Made by a program: the position numbers and the translations under genes. The notes beneath the pieces are model-generated. The model had not been told where the DNA came from and did not search any database. It saw only the letters and a list, made by a program, of their open reading frames with translations. DNA of 64,000 bases from Photobacterium frigidiphilum (GTDB taxonomy: Bacteria > Pseudomonadota > Gammaproteobacteria > Enterobacterales > Vibrionaceae): contig NZ_PYMJ01000006.1 of the NCBI RefSeq assembly GCF_003025615.1, positions 124,001 through 188,000 on the forward strand, given 5' to 3'. Shown here piece by piece: positions 51,344 through 59,826 of the stretch. Every line of letters starts with the position of its first letter. The stretch's first letter is position 1.

Positions 51344-51736
51344 TTAGTTGATGGAAATTTCTACATATTGGGTTTTAACTTGCTGAGCAACACGAGGCGC
51401 GTTTTGATCGGTCGCAAGTAGATAACCACACGCTAAAATTGGAATTAATGCTAAAAGCATTGTTTTTCCAATATGGTAACTTCGATACCAATATTTCTTC
51501 GCTCTAATCTTTAGTAATAAACCCCAAGTAAGCAATATAAGATTAAAGGAACCTACAATCGTAAGTGTTTCATTTAACAGGTAGGCAGGAGCAAGGTTAC
51601 TGTATACCAGATAGAACATACCTAAAGGCGGTATTAGGCTGATAAAAACAAGAAAGCGTAGCAGCTTTGGCCACTTACAAAACTTATCTTTAAACATGTG
51701 ACTTTCTTGCCCTGTAAAAGGGTTTGCACAAGACAT
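51344..51736 (-). CDS. Small multi-span membrane protein, hypothetical
   Basis: 130 residues with three probable membrane helices (about 25-45, 56-76, 90-108). No recognised family. Two starts are possible: 51736 or 51697 (MFKDKFCK); neither has a strong ribosome site. It is transcribed towards ynjA, about 110 bases upstream of it. Confidence 0.55.
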   Translation of the reverse strand: MSCANPFTGQESHMFKDKFCKWPKLLRFLVFISLIPPLGMFYLVYSNLAPAYLLNETLTIVGSFNLILLTWGLLLKIRAKKYWYRSYHIGKTMLLALIPILACGYLLATDQNAPRVAQQVKTQYVEISIN

Positions 51737-52143
51737 TGCGTTTCTCAGTGTTGTTGATGAACCATTTTGAGTGTCAGCGCTGGTTGTATATGTAATGTCA
51801 TTAACCTAAGCTTCAGATTCATTCTGATAGAATGCGCAGTAATTTTACAAGTATCTGTGCTGAATGAAAACCTGTAGCTGCTTTTATGAGCAGCTTTGTG
51901 AGTCGCTTCAATGTTTGTGATTTATTGACTTAATTTTGACGTAAATAATGTCGTCTTAAATGTGATGTTCACTGGATTTTCCACACATTGAAAAATGGAC
52001 AGTGTTTGATATAAAACATCATGCTTGTGCGCTAGTGTACTAGGTTGGAGAGGGAATGATTAGATGAGACAAATACTACGTTATAGCCATAAAAAAGAGG
52101 CGTAAACGCCTCTTTTAATTTCATTCGATAAAGTATATCTAGA
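51737..52143. other. Intergenic region upstream of the membrane protein gene
   Basis: About 400 bases with no supported gene. It contains the terminator at 52090-52118 for tfoY and must contain the promoter for 51344-51736. Confidence 0.6.
52090..52118. terminator. Terminator of tfoY, bidirectional
   Basis: AAAAGAGGCG and CGCCTCTTTT pair around a TAAA loop, with A- and T-tracts on either side. Confidence 0.85.
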
Positions 52144-52734
52144 TTAAGACAATGCAGATAACAATTCAGTACGGCGCTGCTCTGTAATAACAGACCAGTG
52201 TTGCCCACTTATTGCCCCTTCTAATGCCCATAATAATTCAATACTTAATGAATTCTGATGATTATCTTGCAAAGCTTGATACGCTCTAAGCGCCCCTGCA
52301 TCAAAAAGATCGTCAATCGTACATATGCCTGCTTTTTTTAACATACGTTCATTAGCTAAACGTAAGTTTGGAAGGTCTTTAATACGATTCGGACCAGTGT
52401 TACTTTTGGCCTCTTTATCTTTTTCAGCAGCGGTCAAAGACCCTTGAGCTTGCAAAATTATTTTGGTTGTATCATTCCACCACTCATCAGGAATGGCGTA
52501 GTGTTTAGTGACAACCGGAAACCCACGCTTTTTATAAACGTATGGTTCTAGCCCCGATTTTTTAAATTCTTCTTCATTATCAGCATTCGCACGAAGGTGA
52601 AGTTTATCGTTTACTACAAGAGCAAACATTGTTTCACCCGCAAAAATGCCAAAGCCACCAAACATTGAGCGTGATTTAACACTCTCAAAACAATCAAATA
52701 TTTTTAGTGCGTCTTTTAGTACTGGTTTATCCAT
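52144..52734 (-). CDS. tfoY: TfoX/Sxy-family regulator, TfoY type
   Basis: 196 residues: N-terminal TfoX domain (FESVKSRSMFGGFGIFAGET, LVVNDKLHLRANADN, YVYKKRGFPVVTKHYAIPDE) and C-terminal TfoX domain (KDLPNLRLANERMLKKAGIC). The start at 52734 has GAGAAGAA ahead of it; a start ten codons earlier is rejected. Vibrio encode TfoX (competence) and TfoY (motility, type VI secretion); the c-di-GMP-I riboswitch just upstream and sequence pattern assign this to TfoY. Low c-di-GMP is known to raise TfoY in V. cholerae. Confidence 0.88.
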   Translation of the reverse strand: MDKPVLKDALKIFDCFESVKSRSMFGGFGIFAGETMFALVVNDKLHLRANADNEEEFKKSGLEPYVYKKRGFPVVTKHYAIPDEWWNDTTKIILQAQGSLTAAEKDKEAKSNTGPNRIKDLPNLRLANERMLKKAGICTIDDLFDAGALRAYQALQDNHQNSLSIELLWALEGAISGQHWSVITEQRRTELLSALS

Positions 52735-52852
52735 GCTTCTTCTCGGTGATATGCCATGAGTCACCTAACATCAGAGCGAGGAATCCAAATTATCAAACTA
52801 CAGATAATTTGTGTCAAAAGTATGTAAAATTTATGACAAAACTTTTTTTAAT

Positions 52853-52960
52853 CCATCGGCAACCCCGCTACCATGAGGTTTATTATTTAAGACATAAATA
52901 ATACCTTTTAGGTCGGAAGCTTTGCGTCCTATTCTTTCGAATAGTTTGCCTTGTTTCGTG
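52853..52960 (-). promoter_or_regulatory. c-di-GMP-I (GEMM) riboswitch upstream of tfoY, Vc2-like
   Basis: Read on the minus strand: CACGAAACAAGGCAAAC, then TTCGAAAGAA, then AGGACGCAAAGC, later AGCGGGGTTGCCGATGG. These are the conserved blocks of the GEMM aptamer in the right order, with the GAAA tetraloop and its receptor. It closely follows V. cholerae Vc2, which also precedes tfoY. The second helix is enlarged to GGTATTATTTA...TAAATAAT...AACC, longer than in Vc2. About 118 bases separate it from the start codon; no obvious terminator follows, so translational control or an internal promoter is likely. Confidence 0.93.
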
Positions 52961-53118
52961 ACATAACGATTGTAACGTAGATAGTAAATTTGTTCCCGTT
53001 TGTTCCGGTTTGGAAACTTCGTAAATGTGATGTTGCTTCAGTACATTATTTCATTTTTATGAACAAAAAGCACTTGATTCAGATTGTAACCTTCTTTTTA
53101 TAGAGATTATTTTAATTA

Positions 53119-53152
53119 AAAAAAAACCGACAAGTATTAACTTATCGGTTTA
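53119..53152 (-). terminator. Rho-independent terminator of purR
   Basis: On the minus strand, AACCGATAAGT and ACTTGTCGGTT form an 11-bp stem (one wobble) followed by a long T-run. Confidence 0.85.
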
Positions 53153-53190
53153 TTATGAATCAAGTATCACTGTTTTTTGTGTGGTTTATT

Positions 53191-54195
53191 TTAATTTAAG
53201 TCTTTGACAGACTTACGAATCACCAATTCTGGGTTCATTTCAAAAACACGACGTTCATGATTTTTATCTTTCACTCGTTCCATCAAGATCTCAATGGCAG
53301 TCTTACCTAAACGTCGTTTTGGTTGGTGGATCGTCGTTAATGGTGGTGAAAAATACGGCGCTAAGTCAATATTATCGTAACCAATAACAGAAATGTCATC
53401 TGGTACACGCACTCCAGCTTGTTCAAATGTACTTATTAACGCCATTGCCATGATGTCGTTGAAACAAAAAATAGCAGTTGGACGATCTTTCATTGCGATG
53501 TACTGATTTGCGGCTTCAACGGCAGACTCGCACTCAAAATCACCATCAATAATCCAGTTGTTATTAACAGTGATGTTTGCTTCAGCCATTGCTTTATTGA
53601 AGCCTTTTAAGCGTTCACGACACGTAGATTTTTCGCTATGACCTGACAGGCAGCCAATCTTTTCGTGACCATTATCAATAAAGTGCTTGGTCGCTACATA
53701 GCCACCTTGTTCAGCATTGTCTTGAATCTTATCTGTTAGCGGACTTTCTGGGCCCCAATCCATGATTACCATTGGTAAATCACTTTTCCGAGCAAGTAAA
53801 TCAAGTAGATCTTGATCAAGATCTGAACACATTACGAGCAAGCCATCTACACGCTTTTCAGCAAGCATGCGTAGGTAATCTCGTTGCTTAACAAGATTAC
53901 CTTCAGTATTACAAAGAATCAGCGTGTAACCAGCGCCATAGCAATACTCTTCAACACCATGAATCACTTCTGCGAAAAATGGGTTAGTTGACTTTGTAAC
54001 CAACATTCCGATGGTTCTTGTTGTGTTACATTTCAAGCTTCGTGCGACAGCACTTGGTGCGTAGTTAAGGTCATCTACTGCAGCCAATACTTTTTTCTGA
54101 GTTGCTTCTGCCACAAAGCGGGTTTTGTTTATCACGTGAGAGACAGTTGTGGTCGACACACCAGCCATACGTGCAACATCTTTAATCGTTGCCAT
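53191..54195 (-). CDS. purR: PurR, LacI-family purine repressor
   Basis: 334 residues: a LacI helix-turn-helix at the N-terminus ([20 protein letters not shown]) with hinge helix ([12 protein letters not shown]), then a periplasmic-binding-protein-like domain. The match to PurR runs throughout, including [20 protein letters not shown] and [20 protein letters not shown]. It represses purine synthesis genes with hypoxanthine or guanine as corepressor. The start at 54195 is standard; the frame is open 24 codons further but without homology. Confidence 0.9.
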   Translation of the reverse strand: MATIKDVARMAGVSTTTVSHVINKTRFVAEATQKKVLAAVDDLNYAPSAVARSLKCNTTRTIGMLVTKSTNPFFAEVIHGVEEYCYGAGYTLILCNTEGNLVKQRDYLRMLAEKRVDGLLVMCSDLDQDLLDLLARKSDLPMVIMDWGPESPLTDKIQDNAEQGGYVATKHFIDNGHEKIGCLSGHSEKSTCRERLKGFNKAMAEANITVNNNWIIDGDFECESAVEAANQYIAMKDRPTAIFCFNDIMAMALISTFEQAGVRVPDDISVIGYDNIDLAPYFSPPLTTIHQPKRRLGKTAIEILMERVKDKNHERRVFEMNPELVIRKSVKDLN

Positions 54196-54308
54196 ATTTA
54201 TTCTTCTAATAATTGTAGTCAGAGATCTGAATGCTACTTGAGCAGTACCAAATTGAATAAGTAGCAAGAGGACACCTGTCTATTTATTCAATTTGGTACT
54301 TAAACGTA

Positions 54309-54339
54309 AAAAAGCCGCATATTAAAACTCGCGGCTTCA
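54309..54339. terminator. Hairpin upstream of purR, possible terminator
   Basis: AAGCCGC pairs with GCGGCTT around a 14-base loop, preceded by an A-run, so on the minus strand it ends in Ts. It probably stops transcription from the hut operon before purR. Confidence 0.65.
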
Positions 54340-54586
54340 TCATAAAATTTGTATGTTACATTATTTAATCGCTTGCGCTCACATTTTACTGAGTGTAGCG
54401 CACAGTGCAACTTTTCTGGCTCTCAAGAATAAATTACTTGATAGGTATCAACAAAATTAATGCAATTTCAACAGGTATGCATGGTAATAACCGTTATTTT
54501 ATAAATGCCCATTATGAGTTTATTTGTATATATGCTGTTTACTGTCGGTAACGATCAATAGCGGCGATCTGAAATGTAAGCCTAAA

Positions 54587-54641
54587 ATACCTAAGTTACC
54601 TCACTGTCGCTGAAACGAGCACCGTGAGGTAACTTAAATAT
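54587..54641. repeat. Intergenic palindromic repeat, copy 2
   Basis: Contains AAGTTACCTCAC and its exact inverse GTGAGGTAACTT around GTCGCTGAAACGAGC, giving a 12-bp stem. It is a copy of the element at 42735-42795. Confidence 0.65.
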
Positions 54642-54676
54642 ATGATGTATGATATTTCCGTTTTTATATTTGCGGC

Positions 54677-55510
54677 TTAATGCGACAAAATGACAGGGAA
54701 ATCGCCTGTTGGGTGGGGGGATATATGCACAGGCCAACCGTATACTCGTTCAATAATATTCGGTTGTAATGCTTGCCACGGTGTTCCATCGACTTGTATT
54801 AATCCGTGATTAACGATAACTAAGCGATCAGCATATTGCGCTGCAAGGTTTAAGTCGTGTAAGACAATAATAACCGCCGCCCCATTACTGGCTAATTCTT
54901 TTGCGACTTGTAAGGTTCTATGTTGATGGGCTAAATCGAGTGCAGAAGTGGGCTCATCAAGCATTAAAACACACTGCTCTCCTGCTTGGCTCAGTTGAGT
55001 AAGAATACGGGCAAAATGCACTCGTTGTTTTTCTCCGCCTGATAGGGAGGGGTATAGGCGGTGGCTTAAAGCACAGACGTCGACAAGCGCCATTTTTTCT
55101 TGAGTAATCTGTTGTGTTTGTATATTACTTAACTCTAGTGGCAATCCACCAAGCTCAACGACTTCATGAGCTAAAAAAGCAAAATTTAGCGTGCTGTGCT
55201 GGGGTAATATACCTAGGTGTTTTGCGAGTGTTTTAGCTGACCATTGTTTTCTGTTTTGTCCAAAAAATTCGATGTTTCCTGTGGCTTCTATTTCACCGCA
55301 CAACACTTTTAATAGGCTACTTTTCCCTGCGCCATTTGGCCCAAGTAATGCCGTAACTTCACCCGCATGAATATCAATGTCAAAGTTATCAAGCAGGGTT
55401 TTTCCTCCTAAGATGAGGTTTAAACCTTGGGCGCGAATGGCCACTTTTTTCTTATCAGCTTGATTGTTTACTAATGGCTCTAGGTTATTAGGTTGCGAGG
55501 CAAATTTCAT
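54677..55510 (-). CDS. hutD: Heme ABC transporter ATP-binding protein HutD
   Basis: 277 residues: Walker A GPNGAGKSS, signature LSGGEKQRVHFARIL, Walker B VLMLDEPTSALD and the H-loop VLHDLN. The C-terminal ERVYGWPVHISPHPTGDFPV is typical of HmuV/HutD heme importers. It energises heme uptake across the inner membrane with HutC. Overlaps hutC by four bases. Confidence 0.9.
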   Translation of the reverse strand: MKFASQPNNLEPLVNNQADKKKVAIRAQGLNLILGGKTLLDNFDIDIHAGEVTALLGPNGAGKSSLLKVLCGEIEATGNIEFFGQNRKQWSAKTLAKHLGILPQHSTLNFAFLAHEVVELGGLPLELSNIQTQQITQEKMALVDVCALSHRLYPSLSGGEKQRVHFARILTQLSQAGEQCVLMLDEPTSALDLAHQHRTLQVAKELASNGAAVIIVLHDLNLAAQYADRLVIVNHGLIQVDGTPWQALQPNIIERVYGWPVHISPHPTGDFPVILSH

Positions 55511-56559
55511 GACATTCTACCTTTTTGCTTAACAAGTAAGAGGATAAAAAATGGAGCACCTAAAATGGCAGTAACAATACCGACAGGAAGCTCTAAAGGC
55601 GCGAGCACTACACGCGCAATCATATCTGCAATCAATAGAATCAAAGCGCCTAATAATGCAGATATGGGAAGTAATGTTTTGTGATTTGGTCCTGAAAGCA
55701 TTCGGCCTAAATGGGGAATAACCAGACCTACAAAACCAATGATGCCAGTCAGAGAAACAGTAACGCCAACGCCGGCTGCACATAATAAAATAAGGCGGCG
55801 TTTAAGCATCTGTACATTCACTCCCATATGTTTGGCTTCAGCTTCACCGAGTAGAAAGGCATTCAGTGCATTCGCGTCGCGACAAAATAGCCATAGCAAA
55901 ATAGCTAAAGTAGTGAATGCTAAGGTAATGCCAGGCCATGTTGCACCTGCTAATGATCCCATCGACCATAATGATAAATCGCGTAATGCTTGATCATCGG
56001 CGATGAAATTCATAAAACCAAGGGCGGCACCAGAAAGTGCCCCAATTGCAACACCCGCAAGCAGCATAATGGTGACTGATGTACCGTTCTTATCTGTTCC
56101 AAGGTAATAAACAAAGAATGTGCTTAATGCGCCGCCTATGAAAGCGAATACAGGCACAGTACCAAGTGTCAAAATAAGTGGGTAATTGACAACAAGAGGC
56201 GCAAAGAAAACAACTGCAATTGCCGCACCTAATGCCGCACCGCCTGAAACCCCAATAATGCCAGGATCAGCCAAAGGGTTTCTAAACAACCCCTGCATAA
56301 CGGCACCACATAGTGCCAAAATAGCACCTATGGCAATGGCTAATAATGTGCGTGGTAAGCGAATTTGATTAACCACTAGTTGTATGTTTACGGGCAAATC
56401 TGTTTCCCACGGTATCAATGCTTTAATACTGTCGATGAAACTGATGTCCATCGGACCGATAACAATTGAAGAAGTTATCGCAAAAAATAATAACCCAATA
56501 CCTAAAGGTAAGAGTGTTTCAATGGGTAAGCGCTGAAGTTGCATACGTCTTGATTGCAT
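55507..56559 (-). CDS. hutC: Heme ABC transporter permease HutC
   Basis: 350 residues, FecCD/BtuC-type permease with about ten helices: RLPRTLLAIAIGAILALCGA, VMQGLFRNPLADPGIIGVSG, and GFVGLVIPHLGRML. Works with HutB and HutD to import heme from the periplasm. Confidence 0.9.
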   Translation of the reverse strand: MQSRRMQLQRLPIETLLPLGIGLLFFAITSSIVIGPMDISFIDSIKALIPWETDLPVNIQLVVNQIRLPRTLLAIAIGAILALCGAVMQGLFRNPLADPGIIGVSGGAALGAAIAVVFFAPLVVNYPLILTLGTVPVFAFIGGALSTFFVYYLGTDKNGTSVTIMLLAGVAIGALSGAALGFMNFIADDQALRDLSLWSMGSLAGATWPGITLAFTTLAILLWLFCRDANALNAFLLGEAEAKHMGVNVQMLKRRLILLCAAGVGVTVSLTGIIGFVGLVIPHLGRMLSGPNHKTLLPISALLGALILLIADMIARVVLAPLELPVGIVTAILGAPFFILLLVKQKGRMS

Positions 56560-56577
56560 GTGATGTGTAACCTTTAC

Positions 56578-57447
56578 TTAATCTTGATAGAAAACTTTAT
56601 TTAAACGTTCAGCTTCATCAATACTCTTCAGACCTAAACCACCAATTAGCGCAGTACCATCGATAGTCGCCAATGCTTTGTTTTTACCTGCTGGTGTAGC
56701 TGCAAGTAGAGGCATTTTTTTCAGCAAGTCATCGATTGTGCCAATTGAACTTAATGTTCGGCCACTTAATAAAATAATGTCTGGTTGCATCTGTACCATC
56801 GCTTCGGCAGAGATTGGCTTGTATGCTTCAACGGTACTCGCGGCAGGATTAATTGCACCGGCTAATCTGATCACGGTGTCTGCTGTCGTATTACGCCCGG
56901 CAACATTCGCTGGGCGTCCATCATGAATCATTAAGAACAATACTTTTTTAGGTGTGCTTTGTGTGAGTAGGTGTGCTTGTATCGCTTCTACTTTTTTGCT
57001 TACTTCAGCTTTTAATGACGCTGCAACTGGTGTTTTATTGGTTAAAGCTGCGACCTCATCAATACGTTCTAATAGGTCTTTTACTGTCTCGCCCGAGTTG
57101 ACGACATCAACATCAATTCCACCTTGCTTAAGCAGTTTTAACGTACTGCTTGGCCCCATTTCATTTGAACCAATAATGCGATCTGGTGTTAAAGACATTA
57201 AGCTTTCTGCGGACAACTGTCGGTGATAACCCACTAATGGATAAGCGCCTTTAACCAGCGTTTTACTGGTTAGATCCACAGCAACCAGCTGGCTTTCAGC
57301 ATTCAGTGCATAGATGATTTCAGTAATTGCAGCCCCAGCACTAATAATGCGTTCACTTGCCCATGATGAACTGCTAGAGAAAACCAATGCGCTAGCTAAG
57401 ACAGCGAGTTTCATCTTGTTCATTTTTCTGTTCATGCTCTTTTCCAT
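56578..57447 (-). CDS. hutB: Periplasmic heme-binding protein HutB
   Basis: 289 residues with a signal peptide (cleavage near SSWA-SER) and the heme-binding-protein pattern RIISAGAAITEIIYALNAES and YPLVGYHRQLSAESLMSLTP, where Tyr/His are candidate heme ligands. The first ATG overlaps the exbD stop; an ATG at 57435, after GGAAAAGAG, may be the true start. Confidence 0.9.
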   Translation of the reverse strand: MEKSMNRKMNKMKLAVLASALVFSSSSSWASERIISAGAAITEIIYALNAESQLVAVDLTSKTLVKGAYPLVGYHRQLSAESLMSLTPDRIIGSNEMGPSSTLKLLKQGGIDVDVVNSGETVKDLLERIDEVAALTNKTPVAASLKAEVSKKVEAIQAHLLTQSTPKKVLFLMIHDGRPANVAGRNTTADTVIRLAGAINPAASTVEAYKPISAEAMVQMQPDIILLSGRTLSSIGTIDDLLKKMPLLAATPAGKNKALATIDGTALIGGLGLKSIDEAERLNKVFYQD

Positions 57448-57866
57448 TACGCGTTATCTTCCATCAATAGTTGTGTGGCTTTAATTTCATGTTGTTGCAA
57501 GAAGGCTAATAGCTTGAGCATCTGTTCTACTGATGCATTTTTATCTGCACCAATAACGACAGGCTGTGTAGGCCCATCTTTTACTTGTTTTAATAGTGCA
57601 ATGGTAAAGCTATCCCAAGTCTTAAATGATTGACCTTGCAGTGCCCAGTACGGTTCTTTGGCGACAAGATTGATCGTGATAGGGTCGGCTTCTGCTGTTT
57701 GTAGTATCTGTGTTTCTGTTTTCGGTAATTCGACATCGAGTGCTTTCAATTTCACACTGGCAGTGAGCAACAGAAAAACCATAACGATGAAAATAATATC
57801 GAGTAAAGGGGTGAGGTCGGGCTTAAGCTCATCATCATTTCTATATGTATGGCTTACGCTGATCAT
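57447..57866 (-). CDS. exbD: ExbD, TonB-system proton-channel component
   Basis: 139 residues with one N-terminal membrane helix containing the conserved Asp (LKPDLTPLLDIIFIVMVFLL; the second Asp is the protonated residue) and a periplasmic domain. Part of the TonB-ExbB-ExbD motor for outer-membrane receptors. Overlaps exbB by four bases. Confidence 0.92.
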   Translation of the reverse strand: MISVSHTYRNDDELKPDLTPLLDIIFIVMVFLLLTASVKLKALDVELPKTETQILQTAEADPITINLVAKEPYWALQGQSFKTWDSFTIALLKQVKDGPTQPVVIGADKNASVEQMLKLLAFLQQHEIKATQLLMEDNA

Positions 57867-58606
57867 AAGGCTGTCTCTGTTCTGGAAAGAGAGGTGTTGA
57901 TGTTAGTTGGCGATGTGTTTATGTTGGCCGCTGATGGCTCTACACCCGTTTTTTTTGAATGGTTATTGCAAGCAGGGTCAAGATCTAACCCCTCAAGCCA
58001 AAGGTTACAATGGTTTAAGGTATGTTCTAATTTTGCTGTTACCTGATCTGCCCATAAACCTAGAAGTTGAGCGCCTGTTATTGCAGGTAAGGCAATAATC
58101 AAACCAGCAGCTGTTGTTCGCATGGCGAGCCCAAGTCCATCAGCAAGATCGCTTGGTGTAACTGAACCTGTTGTGGCGGCAATGCCTTTAAACATTTCGA
58201 TTAAACCCAATACTGTGCCTAATAAACCGAGTAAAGGGGTGATAACACCAATCAGTGAGAGTAGACGTAAGCCTGAGCGTAATTGTGTACGCTTTTGTTG
58301 TAACCAAATCCCAGCGGCATCTTCACGAAGCGGTTTATCAAAATGGCGGTGTGAAATTAGCATTGCTACTCCTTTATATAACAAAGGGCGCTGCTGTTTT
58401 AATTCAGAGGCAAGCTCATCTAATCCACTATCATCATCGCGATATTGTTTGGCAAGTAGGGCATTAATTTTTGTTTTCCCCACGCCGGTACACAAGAGTA
58501 CCTGTACGCACCTTTCCAACAAAATCATGATGGTTAACGCAGAACAGATAAGAAGAGGCCATGTCATTAGCCCAAATTGGTTTTGTAAAGTATTGATGGT
58601 GTCCAT
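57863..58606 (-). CDS. exbB: ExbB, TonB-system proton-channel component
   Basis: 247 residues of the MotA/TolQ/ExbB family with three membrane helices; TPLLGLLGTVLGLIEMFKGI and GLGLAMRTTAAGLIIALPAI are the conserved segments, including the channel Thr. Located between tonB and exbD. Confidence 0.92.
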   Translation of the reverse strand: MDTINTLQNQFGLMTWPLLICSALTIMILLERCVQVLLCTGVGKTKINALLAKQYRDDDSGLDELASELKQQRPLLYKGVAMLISHRHFDKPLREDAAGIWLQQKRTQLRSGLRLLSLIGVITPLLGLLGTVLGLIEMFKGIAATTGSVTPSDLADGLGLAMRTTAAGLIIALPAITGAQLLGLWADQVTAKLEHTLNHCNLWLEGLDLDPACNNHSKKTGVEPSAANINTSPTNINTSLSRTETAL

Positions 58607-58609
58607 TAT

Positions 58610-59365
58610 TTAATCCAACTGAAAACGAACAGGAATCTGTACTCGGTGGGCAATTGCTTGTCCATCGACGATATGAGAAGAGAATTGCCATTTTTTGATG
58701 GCATCTAATGCGGCTTTATCCAGCATGCTTGTGCCTGAAGAGGCGAGTAAGGTTTGTTTAATTTGACGGCCAGTTTGATCTATCCATACCTCAACCATAA
58801 CTTCCCCCTGAACACCACGGCGTTTAGCTAAACGCGGATACTTCACAGGGCTAGGACGTGTTGCAAATGTTGGTTTTGATACCAACGCTGGCGAATTAGC
58901 CCCAGACGATACTTCACTTTTTGTTGCCTGCTGTTCTGTTTTTGTAACCTCTGAAGTAGGTTTGTCGATGATTTTAGCTGGAGCTTTTTTTACGGTTTCG
59001 GTTTTCTTAGGTGTTTTTTTCTCTACCACTTTTTTAGGTGTGCTCTTCTCTGTAGGAGGGGTAGGTTTCACTTTTTTAATTACTTTCGGTTTATTGTCCG
59101 ATTTTTTTACCAGTTTTTTTGTTTTCGTTTCTACGGGTTCCAATACCTTTTTAGGCGGCGTTTTTTGTACCGCTTGTTTGATTACGTCTTGCTTGATCGG
59201 TTGCGAGGCTGCAACTTGAGGTGATGAAACCAAATTTAGAGATACACGAATAGATTCAGCCCCGACAGGCATTGCCATTGCGTTTTTATTTGGAATTGCA
59301 GAAAGCAAAATGCCATGAAAAAGAATGGATGTAGCCCCCGCAATGACGTATCGCTTGGTATTCAC
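58610..59365 (-). CDS. tonB: TonB energy transducer
   Basis: 251 residues: an N-terminal anchor with the SxxxH motif (Ser13, His17 in ATSILFHGILL), a long Lys/Pro-rich spacer (about 70-150) and the C-terminal TonB domain (RGVQGEVMVEVWIDQTGRQI, DKAALDAIKKWQFSS). The GTG start at 59365 follows AGGTGA by five bases; the same frame is open upstream but an earlier start would precede the anchor with a hydrophobic-aromatic run. It couples proton-motive force to heme receptors. Confidence 0.9.
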   Translation of the reverse strand: MNTKRYVIAGATSILFHGILLSAIPNKNAMAMPVGAESIRVSLNLVSSPQVAASQPIKQDVIKQAVQKTPPKKVLEPVETKTKKLVKKSDNKPKVIKKVKPTPPTEKSTPKKVVEKKTPKKTETVKKAPAKIIDKPTSEVTKTEQQATKSEVSSGANSPALVSKPTFATRPSPVKYPRLAKRRGVQGEVMVEVWIDQTGRQIKQTLLASSGTSMLDKAALDAIKKWQFSSHIVDGQAIAHRVQIPVRFQLD

Positions 59366-59466
59366 ACAGATCACCTGCTCGAAAAAGTAATATTTCCATA
59401 AACGCCAAAGCGTCGGAACTTGGGTTAATAAAGATGTTGAGATAAACACGCTATCAAGAATGAGTC

Positions 59467-59496
59467 TTATTATCCACTAAAAGCGAATAATATCAA
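59467..59496 (-). promoter_or_regulatory. Probable tonB operon promoter
   Basis: On the minus strand TTGATA and TAATAA are separated by 18 bases. The -35 box overlaps the Fur-like site 59486-59505. Confidence 0.5.
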
Positions 59497-59505
59497 TTAT
59501 CATTT
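59486..59505. promoter_or_regulatory. Fur box candidate, tonB side
   Basis: AATAATATCAATTATCATTT; on the minus strand AAATGATAATTGATATTATT resembles the 19-bp Fur consensus (GATAATGATAATCATTATC). Confidence 0.7.
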
Positions 59506-59545
59506 GCAATCTCATTTGATGGTGAATATGATGCCTACCAAATAA

Positions 59546-59564
59546 GACTGATTATCATTTCATT
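59546..59564. promoter_or_regulatory. Fur box candidate, hutW side
   Basis: GACTGATTATCATTTCATT contains the GATTATCATTT half typical of Fur sites. The rest of 59565-59826 shows no further feature except the hutW ribosome site. Confidence 0.5.
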
Positions 59565-59826
59565 TCTGTTTGTTTTGTGGTAAAGGTAATAATTTCAATG
59601 CTTTACGTGTAAACAACCTGTCTGTGAATGCAACTGCTTTAATGGATTCACGGTGTGATTGGTTATCTGGATAAATGACAAAAATGCACATGAATCGTCA
59701 GTTAATAAGAAAGTATGCATAAAGAAAGTAAACAGCGTTGAAGTTGACTCATTAGCTAAGTGATAAGTGCTCACCTTATGACTTAACTCACACTATTTTT
59801 GGTGAGAGTACCGATACGAGGAGTGG

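Larger units (their letters stand above)
54196..54676. other. Intergenic region between purR and hutD
   Basis: It contains the purR promoter region, a hairpin at 54309-54339, and the palindromic repeat at 54587-54641. No gene of supportable quality was found. Confidence 0.6.

Noticed and set aside
52735..52852. Terminator expression platform after the riboswitch
   Set aside because: The sequence after the aptamer has an A-run on the transcribed strand, not a T-run, and no GC-rich stem was found.
58962..59219. Plus-strand hydrophobic frame opposite the TonB spacer
   Set aside because: The Lys/Pro repeats of TonB give Phe/Gly-rich antisense; it is a compositional shadow.
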